Below are positions 50,704 through 59,272 of a stretch of 64,000 nucleotides of DNA, one piece after another. The translations under genes were made by a program, and so were the position numbers. The stretch lies in assembly GCA_937902925.1 (NCBI GenBank), contig CALFNN010000010.1, positions 62,001 through 126,000 on the forward strand, read 5' to 3'. The notes below the pieces were generated by a model. It saw nothing but the letters and a program-made list of their open reading frames with translations, searched no databases and was not told the origin of the DNA. Numbering within the stretch: position 1 is the stretch's first letter; each line of letters opens with the position of its first letter. This stretch comes from an uncultured Opitutaceae bacterium (GTDB lineage Bacteria; Verrucomicrobiota; Verrucomicrobiia; Opitutales; Opitutaceae).

Positions 50704-51713
50704 TCCGGTGCGCGTTCATCATTTCGCTGGCGGCCGGGGCGCTCGCGCACGCGGCCGATCGGGTGGAAATCGTCTGGCCGACGCCCAACCCCGCCTGGGC
50801 CGAGGGCCGGCCGCTGGGCGACATCCTCCAGCACGCGGGCTCGGGCGATCCGGAATCCGGGGCGTTCGGCGGGGTGCGGAGCAGCGGCACGCAGTTTCAC
50901 GAGGGGCTCGATATCAAGTGCCTCGCGCGCGACCGTCGCGGCGAACCGCTCGACAGCGTGTTTGCCGCGATGGACGGGGTGGTCCGGCACGTGAGCGCGA
51001 GTCCGGGGGACAGCAGCTACGGCCGCTACATCGTGCTCGAGCATCCCGAACAAACGCCTGCGGTCTACACGCTCTACGCGCACCTGGCGCGCATCGCGCC
51101 CGGCATTCGCGAAGGCGTGCGGGTCGTCCACGGCCAGGTCATCGGCACGATGGGACACAGTTCCGGCGGCTATATGATCCCGGTCGAGCGGGCGCACCTG
51201 CATTTCGAGATCGGCGTGATGGTGACACGCGATTTCCAGGCATGGTATGACCGGCAGAAATTCGGCAGCCGCAACGACCACGGGATGTGGAATGGGCTCA
51301 ACCTGATGGGCATCGATCCGCTCGATTTCCTCAACCAATGGCGGGCGCATCGCGTGAACACCTTCGCGGATTACTTTGCCCGCATGGAGCCGGCGGTCCG
51401 CGTGCGCCTTGCGACCCACCGCACGCCCGATTTCGTGCTGCGCTACCCGGCGTTCGTCACGCGCCCGGCGACGACGCCGCTGATCGGCGGCTGGGAGATC
51501 AAGTTCAACTGGACGGGCATTCCGTTTGCCTGGACGCCGCTCGCGCCCAGCGAAGTCATGGGGCTGGCGGCCGACAAACCCGAAATCATCGACGTCAACG
51601 CCGCCCTCGAGCGGCGCGAGCGCAGCAAGTCGCTCGCGGTGTCGCGGCGCGGCCAATGGACGATCGGGCGGGACCTCGCAACCGTCCTGCAGCAGTTGTT
51701 CGCGCTGCGGTGA
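50700..51713 (+). CDS. Secreted M23 family metallopeptidase
   Basis: A 337-residue protein with a signal peptide (cleavage probably after LAHA). An LytM/M23 fold occupies about 60-200: HEGLDI gives His67 and Asp71, YAHLARI is a conserved core piece, and ERAHLHFEI gives His166 and His168, the H-x-H metal site. It probably cuts peptidoglycan peptides. The 130-residue C-terminal domain is unidentified. It is translationally coupled to the hemW-like gene by an ATGA overlap, which is an unusual pairing. Confidence 0.87.
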   Translation: MIRCAFIISLAAGALAHAADRVEIVWPTPNPAWAEGRPLGDILQHAGSGDPESGAFGGVRSSGTQFHEGLDIKCLARDRRGEPLDSVFAAMDGVVRHVSASPGDSSYGRYIVLEHPEQTPAVYTLYAHLARIAPGIREGVRVVHGQVIGTMGHSSGGYMIPVERAHLHFEIGVMVTRDFQAWYDRQKFGSRNDHGMWNGLNLMGIDPLDFLNQWRAHRVNTFADYFARMEPAVRVRLATHRTPDFVLRYPAFVTRPATTPLIGGWEIKFNWTGIPFAWTPLAPSEVMGLAADKPEIIDVNAALERRERSKSLAVSRRGQWTIGRDLATVLQQLFALR

Positions 51714-51743
51714 TTTGCCGGACGGCGGGGAGGATGGCGCCGA

Positions 51744-52118
51744 CTAACTGTGCGGCTTGAGCTGCTCCAGCAGCGCGACGAAATCGGGATGGTTCTTCAG
51801 GTCCTCGAGGTCGGGGTCCTGTTGCATCCAGTCGAAATCACGGTAACCGAGGGCGACGGCGTGGCGCAGGGAGCGCAGGGCGTCGGCCTTCCGTCTCGAG
51901 AGCGCGAGGCTGCACGCCAGATTGTAGTGCGCGGTCGCGTTGGCCGGCTGGAGTTTCACCAGCTTGCGGTCCATCCGGAGTCCGTCGGCGATCCGGCCGT
52001 GCTTCGTGTAAAGCCCGCCGAGAATCTCGACGACCTCGGTGTAGCCGGCATTGCGGCGGAGCACCGATTCGAAAAAACGCATTTCGAATTCGGGATCGTG
52101 ATTTTTCTGCCGGGACAT
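51744..52118 (-). CDS. Small TPR-repeat protein
   Basis: A 124-residue protein with two or three tetratricopeptide repeats: VEILGGLYTKHGRIADGLRM and TAHYNLACSLALSRRKADAL are clear, with the N-A-x-G-Y-like positions conserved, and DFDWMQQDPDLEDLKNHPDF closes the protein. TPRs mediate protein binding; no partner is obvious. The ATG lies 22 bp after the stop of the Fur-like gene on the same strand, so the two may be co-expressed. Confidence 0.82.
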   Translation of the reverse strand: MSRQKNHDPEFEMRFFESVLRRNAGYTEVVEILGGLYTKHGRIADGLRMDRKLVKLQPANATAHYNLACSLALSRRKADALRSLRHAVALGYRDFDWMQQDPDLEDLKNHPDFVALLEQLKPHS

Positions 52119-52140
52119 TGGGTCGGGAAGGGAGGCGAAC

Positions 52141-52605
52141 TCAGCCGTGCCGCGGGCACGTGCCGGTGCGACGAAAGACGTCGCAATTGGCGCTGACTTG
52201 CAAGCGCTGCGACACGGGCGTGAGGCCGAGCTTGGACGAAACGGTGCTGCCATACCACTCCATGAACGGTGCGCTGATCTCGAAAATCCGGTCGCAATCG
52301 AGGCAGACGACCTGCGCCACCTGCGTGCTGCCGCCATCCCGGTTCGGCCGGTAGTATTTTTCGCCGCTGCCGATGTCGACCTCGCGGAGCAGCGCGCTCT
52401 CCGTGAGGATGGGCAGGGTGCGGTAGACGGTGGCCCGCGAGACGGAGTCGTCGATGTCGCGCGCAAAATCGAGCAACTGGTCCGCGGTGAAGTGATCCTT
52501 TTGGGCGAACGCCGCATCGAAGATCGCCAGCCGCTGGTTGGTCGCGCGCAGCCCCTTGCGGGTAAGAAAACTGCGGAACTTTTCGCGGGCGACCGGGATG
52601 CTCAC
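52141..52605 (-). CDS. Fur-family transcriptional regulator with altered metal site
   Basis: A 154-residue Fur-family protein. The winged helix covers about 11-85: [36 protein letters not shown] and GSGEKYYRP. Structural zinc Cys occur as CLDC (Cys101, Cys104), with two further Cys at 141 and 150, spaced wider than the usual C-x2-C. The segment that normally carries HHDH is TQVAQ here, so the sensing site is absent or rebuilt. A GTG start is chosen. It may respond to something other than iron, or bind DNA constitutively. It is divergent from priA, with a TPR gene downstream. Confidence 0.86.
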   Translation of the reverse strand: MSIPVAREKFRSFLTRKGLRATNQRLAIFDAAFAQKDHFTADQLLDFARDIDDSVSRATVYRTLPILTESALLREVDIGSGEKYYRPNRDGGSTQVAQVVCLDCDRIFEISAPFMEWYGSTVSSKLGLTPVSQRLQVSANCDVFRRTGTCPRHG

Positions 52606-52740
52606 GGGCGACTGTTTTCCGCGGGCGGCGGGGGTGTCAATGCGTTCGTCGAGCTCACATGCGGCGGAAGACGCCGGGCGTGGTGCGGTGGCTGCGGCGC
52701 GCTGGCTACTCGCTTGCCATGCTTCACCACGCCCGCCGTC

Positions 52741-54987
52741 ATGGCGGCGATGATCGTCGGCGTCCATCCGCTTGCGGGCTTCGACAAGCTCCTGCACTAC
52801 CGTGTGCCTGAAACCCTGCGCGATTCCGTCGCGGTGGGTTCGTTGGTGCGCGTGCCGGTGCTCAACGCGTTGCGGCTCGGGCTTGTCGGGGAAATCGGGC
52901 CGCCGCGCGATTTCGACGTCGGCAAACTCAAAGCCCTCGCGCAGGTGGTCTATCCGTTTCCCGCGCTGCCGCCCGACTTGCTCGAACTCGCCCGCTGGAT
53001 GGCCGGCTACTACGCCTGCGGCCTCGACAGCATCATCGAGACGATGATTCCCGCGGCGGTGCGGAATGGCGCCGGGCTCAAGCAGGAGAAACTGCTCGCG
53101 GTCACGCAGCGGCTCACCGCGGAGGAACTGGCGGCGCTGACCAAGCGCGCGCCGCAGCAGGCGAAACTGTATCGATTCCTCGAGCAACAGTTCCGCGCGC
53201 AGCGCAAGGCCCTCGTGCTCGCCCGGCTCGGGCAGACCGCGGCGGTCGCGGCGGCGCTCGTCAAGCGCGGGGTGCTCCGCGAGGAGGTGCGCCGGATCGA
53301 GCGGATCGCCTACACCGACGAACACGCACACGGCGAACTCGTCGCGGCGCAGCCGCACGTGCTCAATGCGGAGCAGCAGGCGGCGGTCGCCGCCGTCACC
53401 GCCAGCCTCGGCGCGGGAAAATTCGGGGTGTCGCTGCTCCACGGCGTCACGGGCTCGGGCAAGACGGAAGTTTACCTGCGCGCGATCGACACGGCGTTGA
53501 AGTCCGGCGGCGGGGTCGTGTTTCTCGTGCCCGAGGTGGCGCTGACGCCGCAGACCGTGGCCCGGTTGCGTTCGCGACTGGAGGCGATTGCGCCCGGGCA
53601 TCGCTGCGTCGTCTGGCACAGCCATCTCAGCGAGGGCGAGCGGCTCGACGGCTGGCTCGCGCTGGCGACCGGCGAGGCGCGGGTCGTGGTGGGCGCGCGC
53701 TCGGCGGTGTTCGCGCCCGTGCAGAATCTCCGGCTGATCGTTGTCGATGAGGAGCACGAGCCAGCCTACAAGCAGGACGAGACGCCCCGCTATCACGGGC
53801 GCGATGTCGCGGTGCTGCGGGCCAAGCTGACCGGCGCGGTGTGCCTGCTGGGCTCGGCGACGCCCTCGCTCGAGAGTTTTCTCAACGCGCAGCATGGAAA
53901 ATACCGGCTGCTGCAACTGCTGCAGCGCGTCGACGCCCGGAAGCTGCCGCACATCGACATCGTCGATCTGCGGATCGAGGCCCTGAAGCAACGCACGCTG
54001 CCGCTGCTCTCGGGCAAGCTCGTCGGGGCGATGCAGGCGCGGTTCGAGCGCCGCGAGCAGACGATTCTGTTCATCAACCGTCGCGGCTACTCCTCATCGA
54101 TCCTGTGCACGAAATGCGGGCACATCGAGGAGTGCAGCCATTGCAGCATTGCGATGACCTATCATCGCACCGACGAGATGCTGCGCTGCCACCTCTGCGG
54201 CGATCAGCGGCCGGCACCGTTGCGGTGCCCGAAGTGCGGCGCGCCCGACATCCGGTGGCGCGGGCTGGGCACGCAACGGATCGAGGAGGCGGTCCGCCGC
54301 GTCCTGCCGCGCGCGCGGATCGAGCGGATGGACAGCGACACGATGGGAAAGAAAAACCGTTTCCGCGAGGTGCTGGCGCAGTTTCGGGCCGGCAAGGTCG
54401 ACGTGCTCGTCGGCACGCAGATGATCGGCAAGGGACTCGATTTTCCCAACGTGACGCTCGTGGGCCTCGTCGATGCGGACATGTCGATGCATGTCCCGGA
54501 TTTTCGCGCCAACGAGCGGACGTTTCAGCTGCTCGTGCAGGTGGCGGGTCGCGCGGGGCGGGGCGACCGGGCGGGCGAGGTCGTCGTGCAGACGTTCACG
54601 CCGCAGGCGGAGGCCATCCAGTTCTCGCGCCACGCCGACTATGCGGGTTTCGCCGCGGCGGAGCTGAAGGTCCGGCAGGATTTTCGCTATCCGCCGTATC
54701 GGCACCTGATTCATCATCTCTTCCGAGGACCGAATCCGGAGAAGCTGAAATTCTTCGCGGAGCAATGGGCGAAACTGGTGGAGAAAACGCTCGGCGAGCG
54801 CGTCGAACTGCGCGGGCCGTCGGCCTCGCCGATCGAGAAGATCAAGGACGAATATCGCTGGCAGCTCTGGTATTTCACGAATGCCGTGACGAAGGTCGTG
54901 CCCGAACTCGCGCGGCTCCGCGCCGGGTTTGCGTGGCCCGACGATCTCACGCAGGTGCTGGATGTCGATCCGGTGAACCTGGTCTAA
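52741..54987 (+). CDS. priA: Primosomal protein N' (replication restart helicase PriA)
   Basis: A 748-residue PriA. The N-terminal 3'BD domain ([19 protein letters not shown]), Walker [17 protein letters not shown] box ([14 protein letters not shown]), motif [14 protein letters not shown], then the zinc-binding Cys set [22 protein letters not shown] and CPKCGAPDI, followed by [18 protein letters not shown] and [15 protein letters not shown] (motifs V/VI). It reloads the replisome at stalled forks. The ATG at 52741 gives the family N-terminus; the frame runs back antisense to the Fur-like gene and is spurious there. Confidence 0.96.
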   Translation: MAAMIVGVHPLAGFDKLLHYRVPETLRDSVAVGSLVRVPVLNALRLGLVGEIGPPRDFDVGKLKALAQVVYPFPALPPDLLELARWMAGYYACGLDSIIETMIPAAVRNGAGLKQEKLLAVTQRLTAEELAALTKRAPQQAKLYRFLEQQFRAQRKALVLARLGQTAAVAAALVKRGVLREEVRRIERIAYTDEHAHGELVAAQPHVLNAEQQAAVAAVTASLGAGKFGVSLLHGVTGSGKTEVYLRAIDTALKSGGGVVFLVPEVALTPQTVARLRSRLEAIAPGHRCVVWHSHLSEGERLDGWLALATGEARVVVGARSAVFAPVQNLRLIVVDEEHEPAYKQDETPRYHGRDVAVLRAKLTGAVCLLGSATPSLESFLNAQHGKYRLLQLLQRVDARKLPHIDIVDLRIEALKQRTLPLLSGKLVGAMQARFERREQTILFINRRGYSSSILCTKCGHIEECSHCSIAMTYHRTDEMLRCHLCGDQRPAPLRCPKCGAPDIRWRGLGTQRIEEAVRRVLPRARIERMDSDTMGKKNRFREVLAQFRAGKVDVLVGTQMIGKGLDFPNVTLVGLVDADMSMHVPDFRANERTFQLLVQVAGRAGRGDRAGEVVVQTFTPQAEAIQFSRHADYAGFAAAELKVRQDFRYPPYRHLIHHLFRGPNPEKLKFFAEQWAKLVEKTLGERVELRGPSASPIEKIKDEYRWQLWYFTNAVTKVVPELARLRAGFAWPDDLTQVLDVDPVNLV

Positions 54988-55049
54988 AAAACGCGTCGCG
55001 TCGGGATTTCTTGTCGGATTCCCGTGGCGGGCGACGTTATCCTTGGTAG

Positions 55050-56675
55050 ATGAGCATGGGTGACCTTGAATTGATCCACGACTATACGGTGGAGGGCTCG
55101 CAGGCGGCCTTCGCCGAGCTGGTAAACCGTCACGTCGATCTGGTCTACTCGGCCGCACGCCGCCAGGTGCGTTCGCCCGACCTGGCAGAGGAGGTCACCC
55201 AGGCGGCGTTCATCGCCTTGGCGCGACATGGACACAAACTGAAGCCCGGAGCGCCGGTCGCGGCATGGCTTTATGTCGTGACCCGGCGGGCGGCCGTGGA
55301 CGTGCTGCGACGGGAGTCGCGTCGCCACGCCCGGGAACAAACCGCCGGAGAAATCGCCGCCATGAAAACGAATTCGCCCGGGTGGCCGAGCATCGAACCC
55401 TGGCTCGACGAAGCGATGGAATCGCTGACGGCCGCCGACCGCAGCGCGATTCTGCTGCGCTATTTCGAAAACAAGAGCCTGCGCGACGTCGGCCGGACGC
55501 TCGGCACGTCGGAGGATGCGGCCCAGAAACGGGTGAGCCGGGCGCTCGACCAGTTGCGGACTTTTTTTTCGAGGCGGGGAGTCACGGTCGGCGCGGCGTT
55601 GCTCGCCGCCGATCTTTCGGCGGGCGCCGTCCTACCTGCGCCGATCGGTCTCGGCCTCACGGTAGCGTCGGCCACGGCGGTCGCCGGCGTCGGGGGAGCC
55701 GCCGTGGCGGCGGGCGCAGTCCGGATTTTCACGATGACCTCGATCCAAAAAACCCTCATCGGCACGACGCTCGTGGCGATCCTCGGCGCCGGCATTTATG
55801 GACGGCACGTCCTCGAGCAACAGGCGGGAGAGCTCCCCAGTCTGCGGGAACAGACGGCGCGACTCGAGGCCGAAAACCGGCAGTTGCGCCGGGATCGAGC
55901 CGACGACGCCCGCCTCCTGCGCGACGCGCAAAACGCGATCGATGCCGTGCGGGTCGAGGCGCCGGTTCCCGCTCGCGCCGCGGCCGGCGGCGACCCGGCG
56001 ATGGAAGCCGAGCTGAAGTCGGTGCTGGCGCGGGTGATCGTGCTCAAGCAGCAGATGGCGGACAACCCCGGCCACCGGATTCCCGAGCTGGGGTTTCTCA
56101 AGGATCAGGACTGGATCAACGCGGCGGCGAGACACAAATTGGGAACGGACAAGGATCTTCAAGCCGCGCTCGCGGACGTTCGTGCCAGCGCCAAGGTCGA
56201 TTTCTCCGAGCTGATGGCGAAGGCGCTGTGGCAATACGCGCGGGCCAACGACGGGCAGATCCCGCCCGATGTTTCGCTGCTTGCGCCTTATTTCGATCCG
56301 GCGGTTCCGACCGACGCGTTGCGACGCTACGGCATCATGCGGGCGGGAAAGCTGAGCGCCGTGCCGCCAGAAACCATCGTGATCGCCGAGACCGCCCCGC
56401 CGGATGACAATCGCGACCCGAGACTTTACATGGCTGGCCCCAGAACGGCGGCTACCCAGAACAACATCACGATTCACTCCGGATCGTTCGCCGATGACGT
56501 GACCAGCGCAGTGCTCACGGCAGTGGCGGCCTACACCCGGGAGAATGTCGGGATGCAGCCGGCCGACCCGGCGCAACTCGTGCCGTATCTGCCGGCGCCG
56601 GTCGACTCATCGAGGCTCCTGGGATTCTGGAAGGCGCTCGGGCTTCCCGCCGATTTCCACCGTCCGAACGACTGA
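55050..56675 (+). CDS. ECF-type sigma factor with membrane and coiled-coil extension
   Basis: A 541-residue protein. Residues 1-175 are a complete sigma-70 ECF pair: region 2 (FAELVNRHVDLVYSAARRQV, EEVTQAAFIALARH) and region 4 (DRSAILLRYFENKSLRDVGR, SEDAAQKRVSRALDQLR). Then come a hydrophobic Ala/Val/Gly-rich part (about 178-227), a single membrane segment (about 235-251) and a coiled coil (about 255-300), followed by a globular C-terminal part of unknown fold (DNPGHRIPELGFLKDQDW onwards). No separate anti-sigma gene is adjacent, so the tail may tether or control the sigma domains. The start is an ATG; no clear promoter is seen. Confidence 0.87.
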   Translation: MSMGDLELIHDYTVEGSQAAFAELVNRHVDLVYSAARRQVRSPDLAEEVTQAAFIALARHGHKLKPGAPVAAWLYVVTRRAAVDVLRRESRRHAREQTAGEIAAMKTNSPGWPSIEPWLDEAMESLTAADRSAILLRYFENKSLRDVGRTLGTSEDAAQKRVSRALDQLRTFFSRRGVTVGAALLAADLSAGAVLPAPIGLGLTVASATAVAGVGGAAVAAGAVRIFTMTSIQKTLIGTTLVAILGAGIYGRHVLEQQAGELPSLREQTARLEAENRQLRRDRADDARLLRDAQNAIDAVRVEAPVPARAAAGGDPAMEAELKSVLARVIVLKQQMADNPGHRIPELGFLKDQDWINAAARHKLGTDKDLQAALADVRASAKVDFSELMAKALWQYARANDGQIPPDVSLLAPYFDPAVPTDALRRYGIMRAGKLSAVPPETIVIAETAPPDDNRDPRLYMAGPRTAATQNNITIHSGSFADDVTSAVLTAVAAYTRENVGMQPADPAQLVPYLPAPVDSSRLLGFWKALGLPADFHRPND

Positions 56676-56688
56676 CCGGCCGAGCATC

Positions 56689-57918
56689 TCAATCCGTCCG
56701 CAATGCCTCGACCACGGGGAGGCGCGAGGCGCGGATCGCGGGGTAGAGGCCGGCGAGCACGCCGACGATGCCGCTGAACAGGACGCCGATCGCGAGCGCA
56801 GCGGGCGAAAGTTCCGGGCGGTTCGACTCGACCACGACCTTCTGCAGAATCTTGATGAGCCCGATGCTCGCGATCATGCCGAAAATCCCGCCGCCCACCG
56901 CGAGCGTCAGCGACTCGGCGAGAATCTGGACGAGGATGTCGCTGCGCCGGGCGCCGAGCGCGCGGCGCACCCCGATCTCGCGCACGCGTTCGCTGATCGA
57001 GGCGAGCATGACGTTCATGATGCCGATGCCGCCGACGATCAGCCCGATCGCCGCGACGCCGCCGAGGGAGTAGACGTAGCTCTTGCGCGTCTCCTCGAAG
57101 CTGCGGAGCAGGTCCTCGCGCGTGTCGAGGCGGATATCCATCACGCCGCGGTGCGTGTGCAGGAGCACGTTGGAAATCTGCTCCAGCGCGACGGGCATGT
57201 CGGCGACATCGGCGAGCTGGACGTTGAGGACGTCGACATTTTCGTCGACGCGAAACAGCGTCTGCGCGGTCGTCAGCGGAATGAAGACCGACATGTTCTT
57301 CTGGTTGAAGCTACCGCTGCCGCCGAAGCTGTAGTCGGGCAGGATGCCGACGACGGTAAAGGGCTGGGCGTTGATGGTGATGACACGACCGAGCGGATCG
57401 AGGCCGCGGGCGAAGAGGCGCTCGGCGACGCGGACGCCGATGACGACGACCTGCGTCTGGTATTCGAGATCGAGGTCACCGATGAGCCGGCCCGAGGCGG
57501 CCTCGAAGCGATCCATCACGAACGTGGCGGGCAGGACGCCCCGCACCTGCAGCCACATGGCGCGGCCCTGGTGGTAGAGGCGGGCGCCGTTCGTGATGTT
57601 GACCTCGGCAGTCACGCGGCGGGCGAGCGGCACGGCGGCCTTGATGGCGTCGACGTCGTTCAGCGTGCGCCCGGGCGAGAGCGGGGCGATCTCACGCTGC
57701 ACCTCGGGGGCGGGTTGCGAGTTCACGCTGATCCGCTCGATGCCGCCGGTCTCGTAGATCATCGTTTCCCACCCGCGCAGCAGGCCCTTGACCACGCCCA
57801 GCATGCCGACGAGCGCGGCGGCGCCGAGGACGATGCCGAAGAGGGTGAGAAAGGAACGCAGCTTGTGCGCGAACACCTCGCCCAGCCCGCTGATCATGCC
57901 CATCCACAAGACGCGCAT
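56689..57918 (-). CDS. MacB-type ABC permease without ATPase domain
   Basis: A 409-residue FtsX/MacB-family permease with one N-terminal membrane segment (HKLRSFLTLFGIVLGAAALV) and three at the C-terminus. The periplasmic MacB_PCD domain lies between (VRGVLPATF and VVIGVRVAERLFA segments), and the C-terminal FtsX part has VGGIGIMNVMLASISERVRE with IGVRRALGARRSDI. Unlike true MacB, it has no nucleotide-binding domain, and no ATPase gene lies nearby in the window. It is 5 bp after the MacA-like gene stop. It probably exports or senses a compound at the envelope, with an ATPase encoded elsewhere. Confidence 0.87.
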   Translation of the reverse strand: MRVLWMGMISGLGEVFAHKLRSFLTLFGIVLGAAALVGMLGVVKGLLRGWETMIYETGGIERISVNSQPAPEVQREIAPLSPGRTLNDVDAIKAAVPLARRVTAEVNITNGARLYHQGRAMWLQVRGVLPATFVMDRFEAASGRLIGDLDLEYQTQVVVIGVRVAERLFARGLDPLGRVITINAQPFTVVGILPDYSFGGSGSFNQKNMSVFIPLTTAQTLFRVDENVDVLNVQLADVADMPVALEQISNVLLHTHRGVMDIRLDTREDLLRSFEETRKSYVYSLGGVAAIGLIVGGIGIMNVMLASISERVREIGVRRALGARRSDILVQILAESLTLAVGGGIFGMIASIGLIKILQKVVVESNRPELSPAALAIGVLFSGIVGVLAGLYPAIRASRLPVVEALRTD

Positions 57919-57923
57919 CGCGG

Positions 57924-59135
57924 TCAGGTGCCGCTGCGGCGCGGTGGGGGCGCGGGCTTGGCGGCGGTGGATCCGGGCGTGTCGCCGACGATCGGCACGT
58001 CGCCGGTGAATTCGAGCGGCCGCGCCAGCGCGACCTCGTCGCCCGCCTGCAGCCCGGACAAAATCTGGACGCGGCGCGTGTCCGCGATGCCGATCTCGAT
58101 CGGGCGGACCTCGAAACTCCCGGGAGTCTTGACAAAGACGTAGTGCACGAAGTCCGCATTCGAAAACACCGCCGAGAGCGATACCGACGGCGTGTCGTCG
58201 GCGTGCGCGAGCGTGAAGGTCACGGTCGCGGACATGCCCGGGCGCAGGCGCGGGTCGGTCGTGTCGAGCACGACGTCGACCGGGAACACCCGGGTGCGAT
58301 CCACCGCGCTCTCGGTCGCGCTGGTGGCGATGCGTTTGATGGTGCCCGTCATCATGACATTGCGCAGCGGATCGATGCGGACGCGGGCGGATTCCTCGAG
58401 CTTGAGGCGCGCGACGTCGATTTCGTTGATGTTGGTGCGCACCATCAGCGCGGAGAGATCGGCGACCTCGCCAAGCAGCGTGCCGCCGTTTTGCGCGCCG
58501 ACGCCGGTGATTACCTGGCCCTCGGTGAGGTCGTGGAGCAGCAGCGTGCCCTCGTGGGGCGCGCGGATGACGGTCTTGGCGAGTTTGTCGCGGAGGTTGG
58601 CGGCGCGGGCCTCGGCCACGGCGGAATCGTTTTCCGCCAGCGACAGGGTGATGCGCGCGTCGTCGAAGTCCTTCGATGCGATCAGCCCGCGCCTCTGCAG
58701 GTCGGCGAACCGCTCGTAGTCGCGACGACTGCGCTCCGCCTTGAGCTTGGCCGCCTCGATGTTGCGCTCGGCCTCCTGCAACTGGGTGAGCAGGTCCTGC
58801 TGGTCGAGGCGGAGGATCTCCTGGTCGCGTTTCACGGTCTGGCCGTCGTCGACGAGCAGCTTGATGATCCGCCCGTTGACCTCGGCGCGGAGCTCGGTCG
58901 AGAAAACCGCGCGCACCCGGCCCACGGTGACGATCTCCTCGGAAATGCTGGCGTTGCGCACCCGGCCGAGGGGAATGTTTTCCGCCCGCTTGTCGCCGAA
59001 GAGCCCCGGGCTGATTTGCACCCAGGTCCAGCGTCCACCCCAGCCAGCGGCGGCCAGCACGACGAGGATGAGCGCGGTGCGGACAAAGACATTAGGCCGG
59101 CGGCTGGCGGCAGCGGAGGAAACTGAAGCTGGCAT
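57924..59135 (-). CDS. MacA-like HlyD-family periplasmic adaptor protein
   Basis: A 403-residue adaptor. One N-terminal membrane anchor (TALILVVLAAAGWGGRW) is followed by a barrel-sandwich half-motif (VFSTELRAEVNGRIIKLLVD), an alpha-helical hairpin (about 115-185, QLQEAERNIEAAKLKAERSR), the second lipoyl half with APHEGTLLLHDLTEGQVITG, and a beta-barrel/MP domain ending RPIEIGIADTRRVQILSGLQ. It would bridge the permease to an outer membrane factor. Its start is an ATG, and the 137-bp gap before it contains a 13-bp direct repeat. A Pro-rich tail (AAKPAPPPRRSGT) closes the protein. Confidence 0.9.
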   Translation of the reverse strand: MPASVSSAAASRRPNVFVRTALILVVLAAAGWGGRWTWVQISPGLFGDKRAENIPLGRVRNASISEEIVTVGRVRAVFSTELRAEVNGRIIKLLVDDGQTVKRDQEILRLDQQDLLTQLQEAERNIEAAKLKAERSRRDYERFADLQRRGLIASKDFDDARITLSLAENDSAVAEARAANLRDKLAKTVIRAPHEGTLLLHDLTEGQVITGVGAQNGGTLLGEVADLSALMVRTNINEIDVARLKLEESARVRIDPLRNVMMTGTIKRIATSATESAVDRTRVFPVDVVLDTTDPRLRPGMSATVTFTLAHADDTPSVSLSAVFSNADFVHYVFVKTPGSFEVRPIEIGIADTRRVQILSGLQAGDEVALARPLEFTGDVPIVGDTPGSTAAKPAPPPRRSGT

Positions 59136-59181
59136 CACCCGACAAGACGAACGGAACCAGATTTGGAAACAAGCTCTCTTC

Positions 59182-59223
59182 GCGGGTCGCGCCAAAAAAA
59201 ATCCGGCATTGCGGGTCGCGCCA
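59182..59223. repeat. 13-bp direct repeat before the MacA/MacB genes
   Basis: GCGGGTCGCGCCA occurs perfectly at 59182-59194 and 59211-59223, start-to-start 29 bp, separated by an A8 run. It lies 47-88 bp before the MacA-like start codon. Such spacing fits a regulator binding the same face about three helical turns apart, but no regulator gene is next to it. Confidence 0.6.
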
Positions 59224-59254
59224 GGCAAGCGACGACCAGTCCGCTCCGATCGCC

Positions 59255-59272
59255 GCGGCCTCGGGCGGCCGC
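59255..59272 (-). terminator. Hairpin just after GT2 stop, possible terminator
   Basis: GCGGCC (59255-59260) and GGCCGC (59267-59272) make a 6-bp stem with a 6-nt loop immediately after the stop of the dolichol-phosphate-sugar-synthase-like gene. It lacks a T-run, so it may be a weak terminator or a chance structure in GC-rich DNA. Confidence 0.3.

Noticed and set aside
52147-52740. 198-codon N-terminal extension of the priA frame
   Set aside because: It overlaps the Fur-like gene on the other strand and has no PriA sequence; the family N-terminus starts at 52741.
59194-59201. A8 tract as a rho-independent terminator for the minus strand
   Set aside because: No stem directly precedes it in the direction of transcription; the T-run lies between the two direct repeats.
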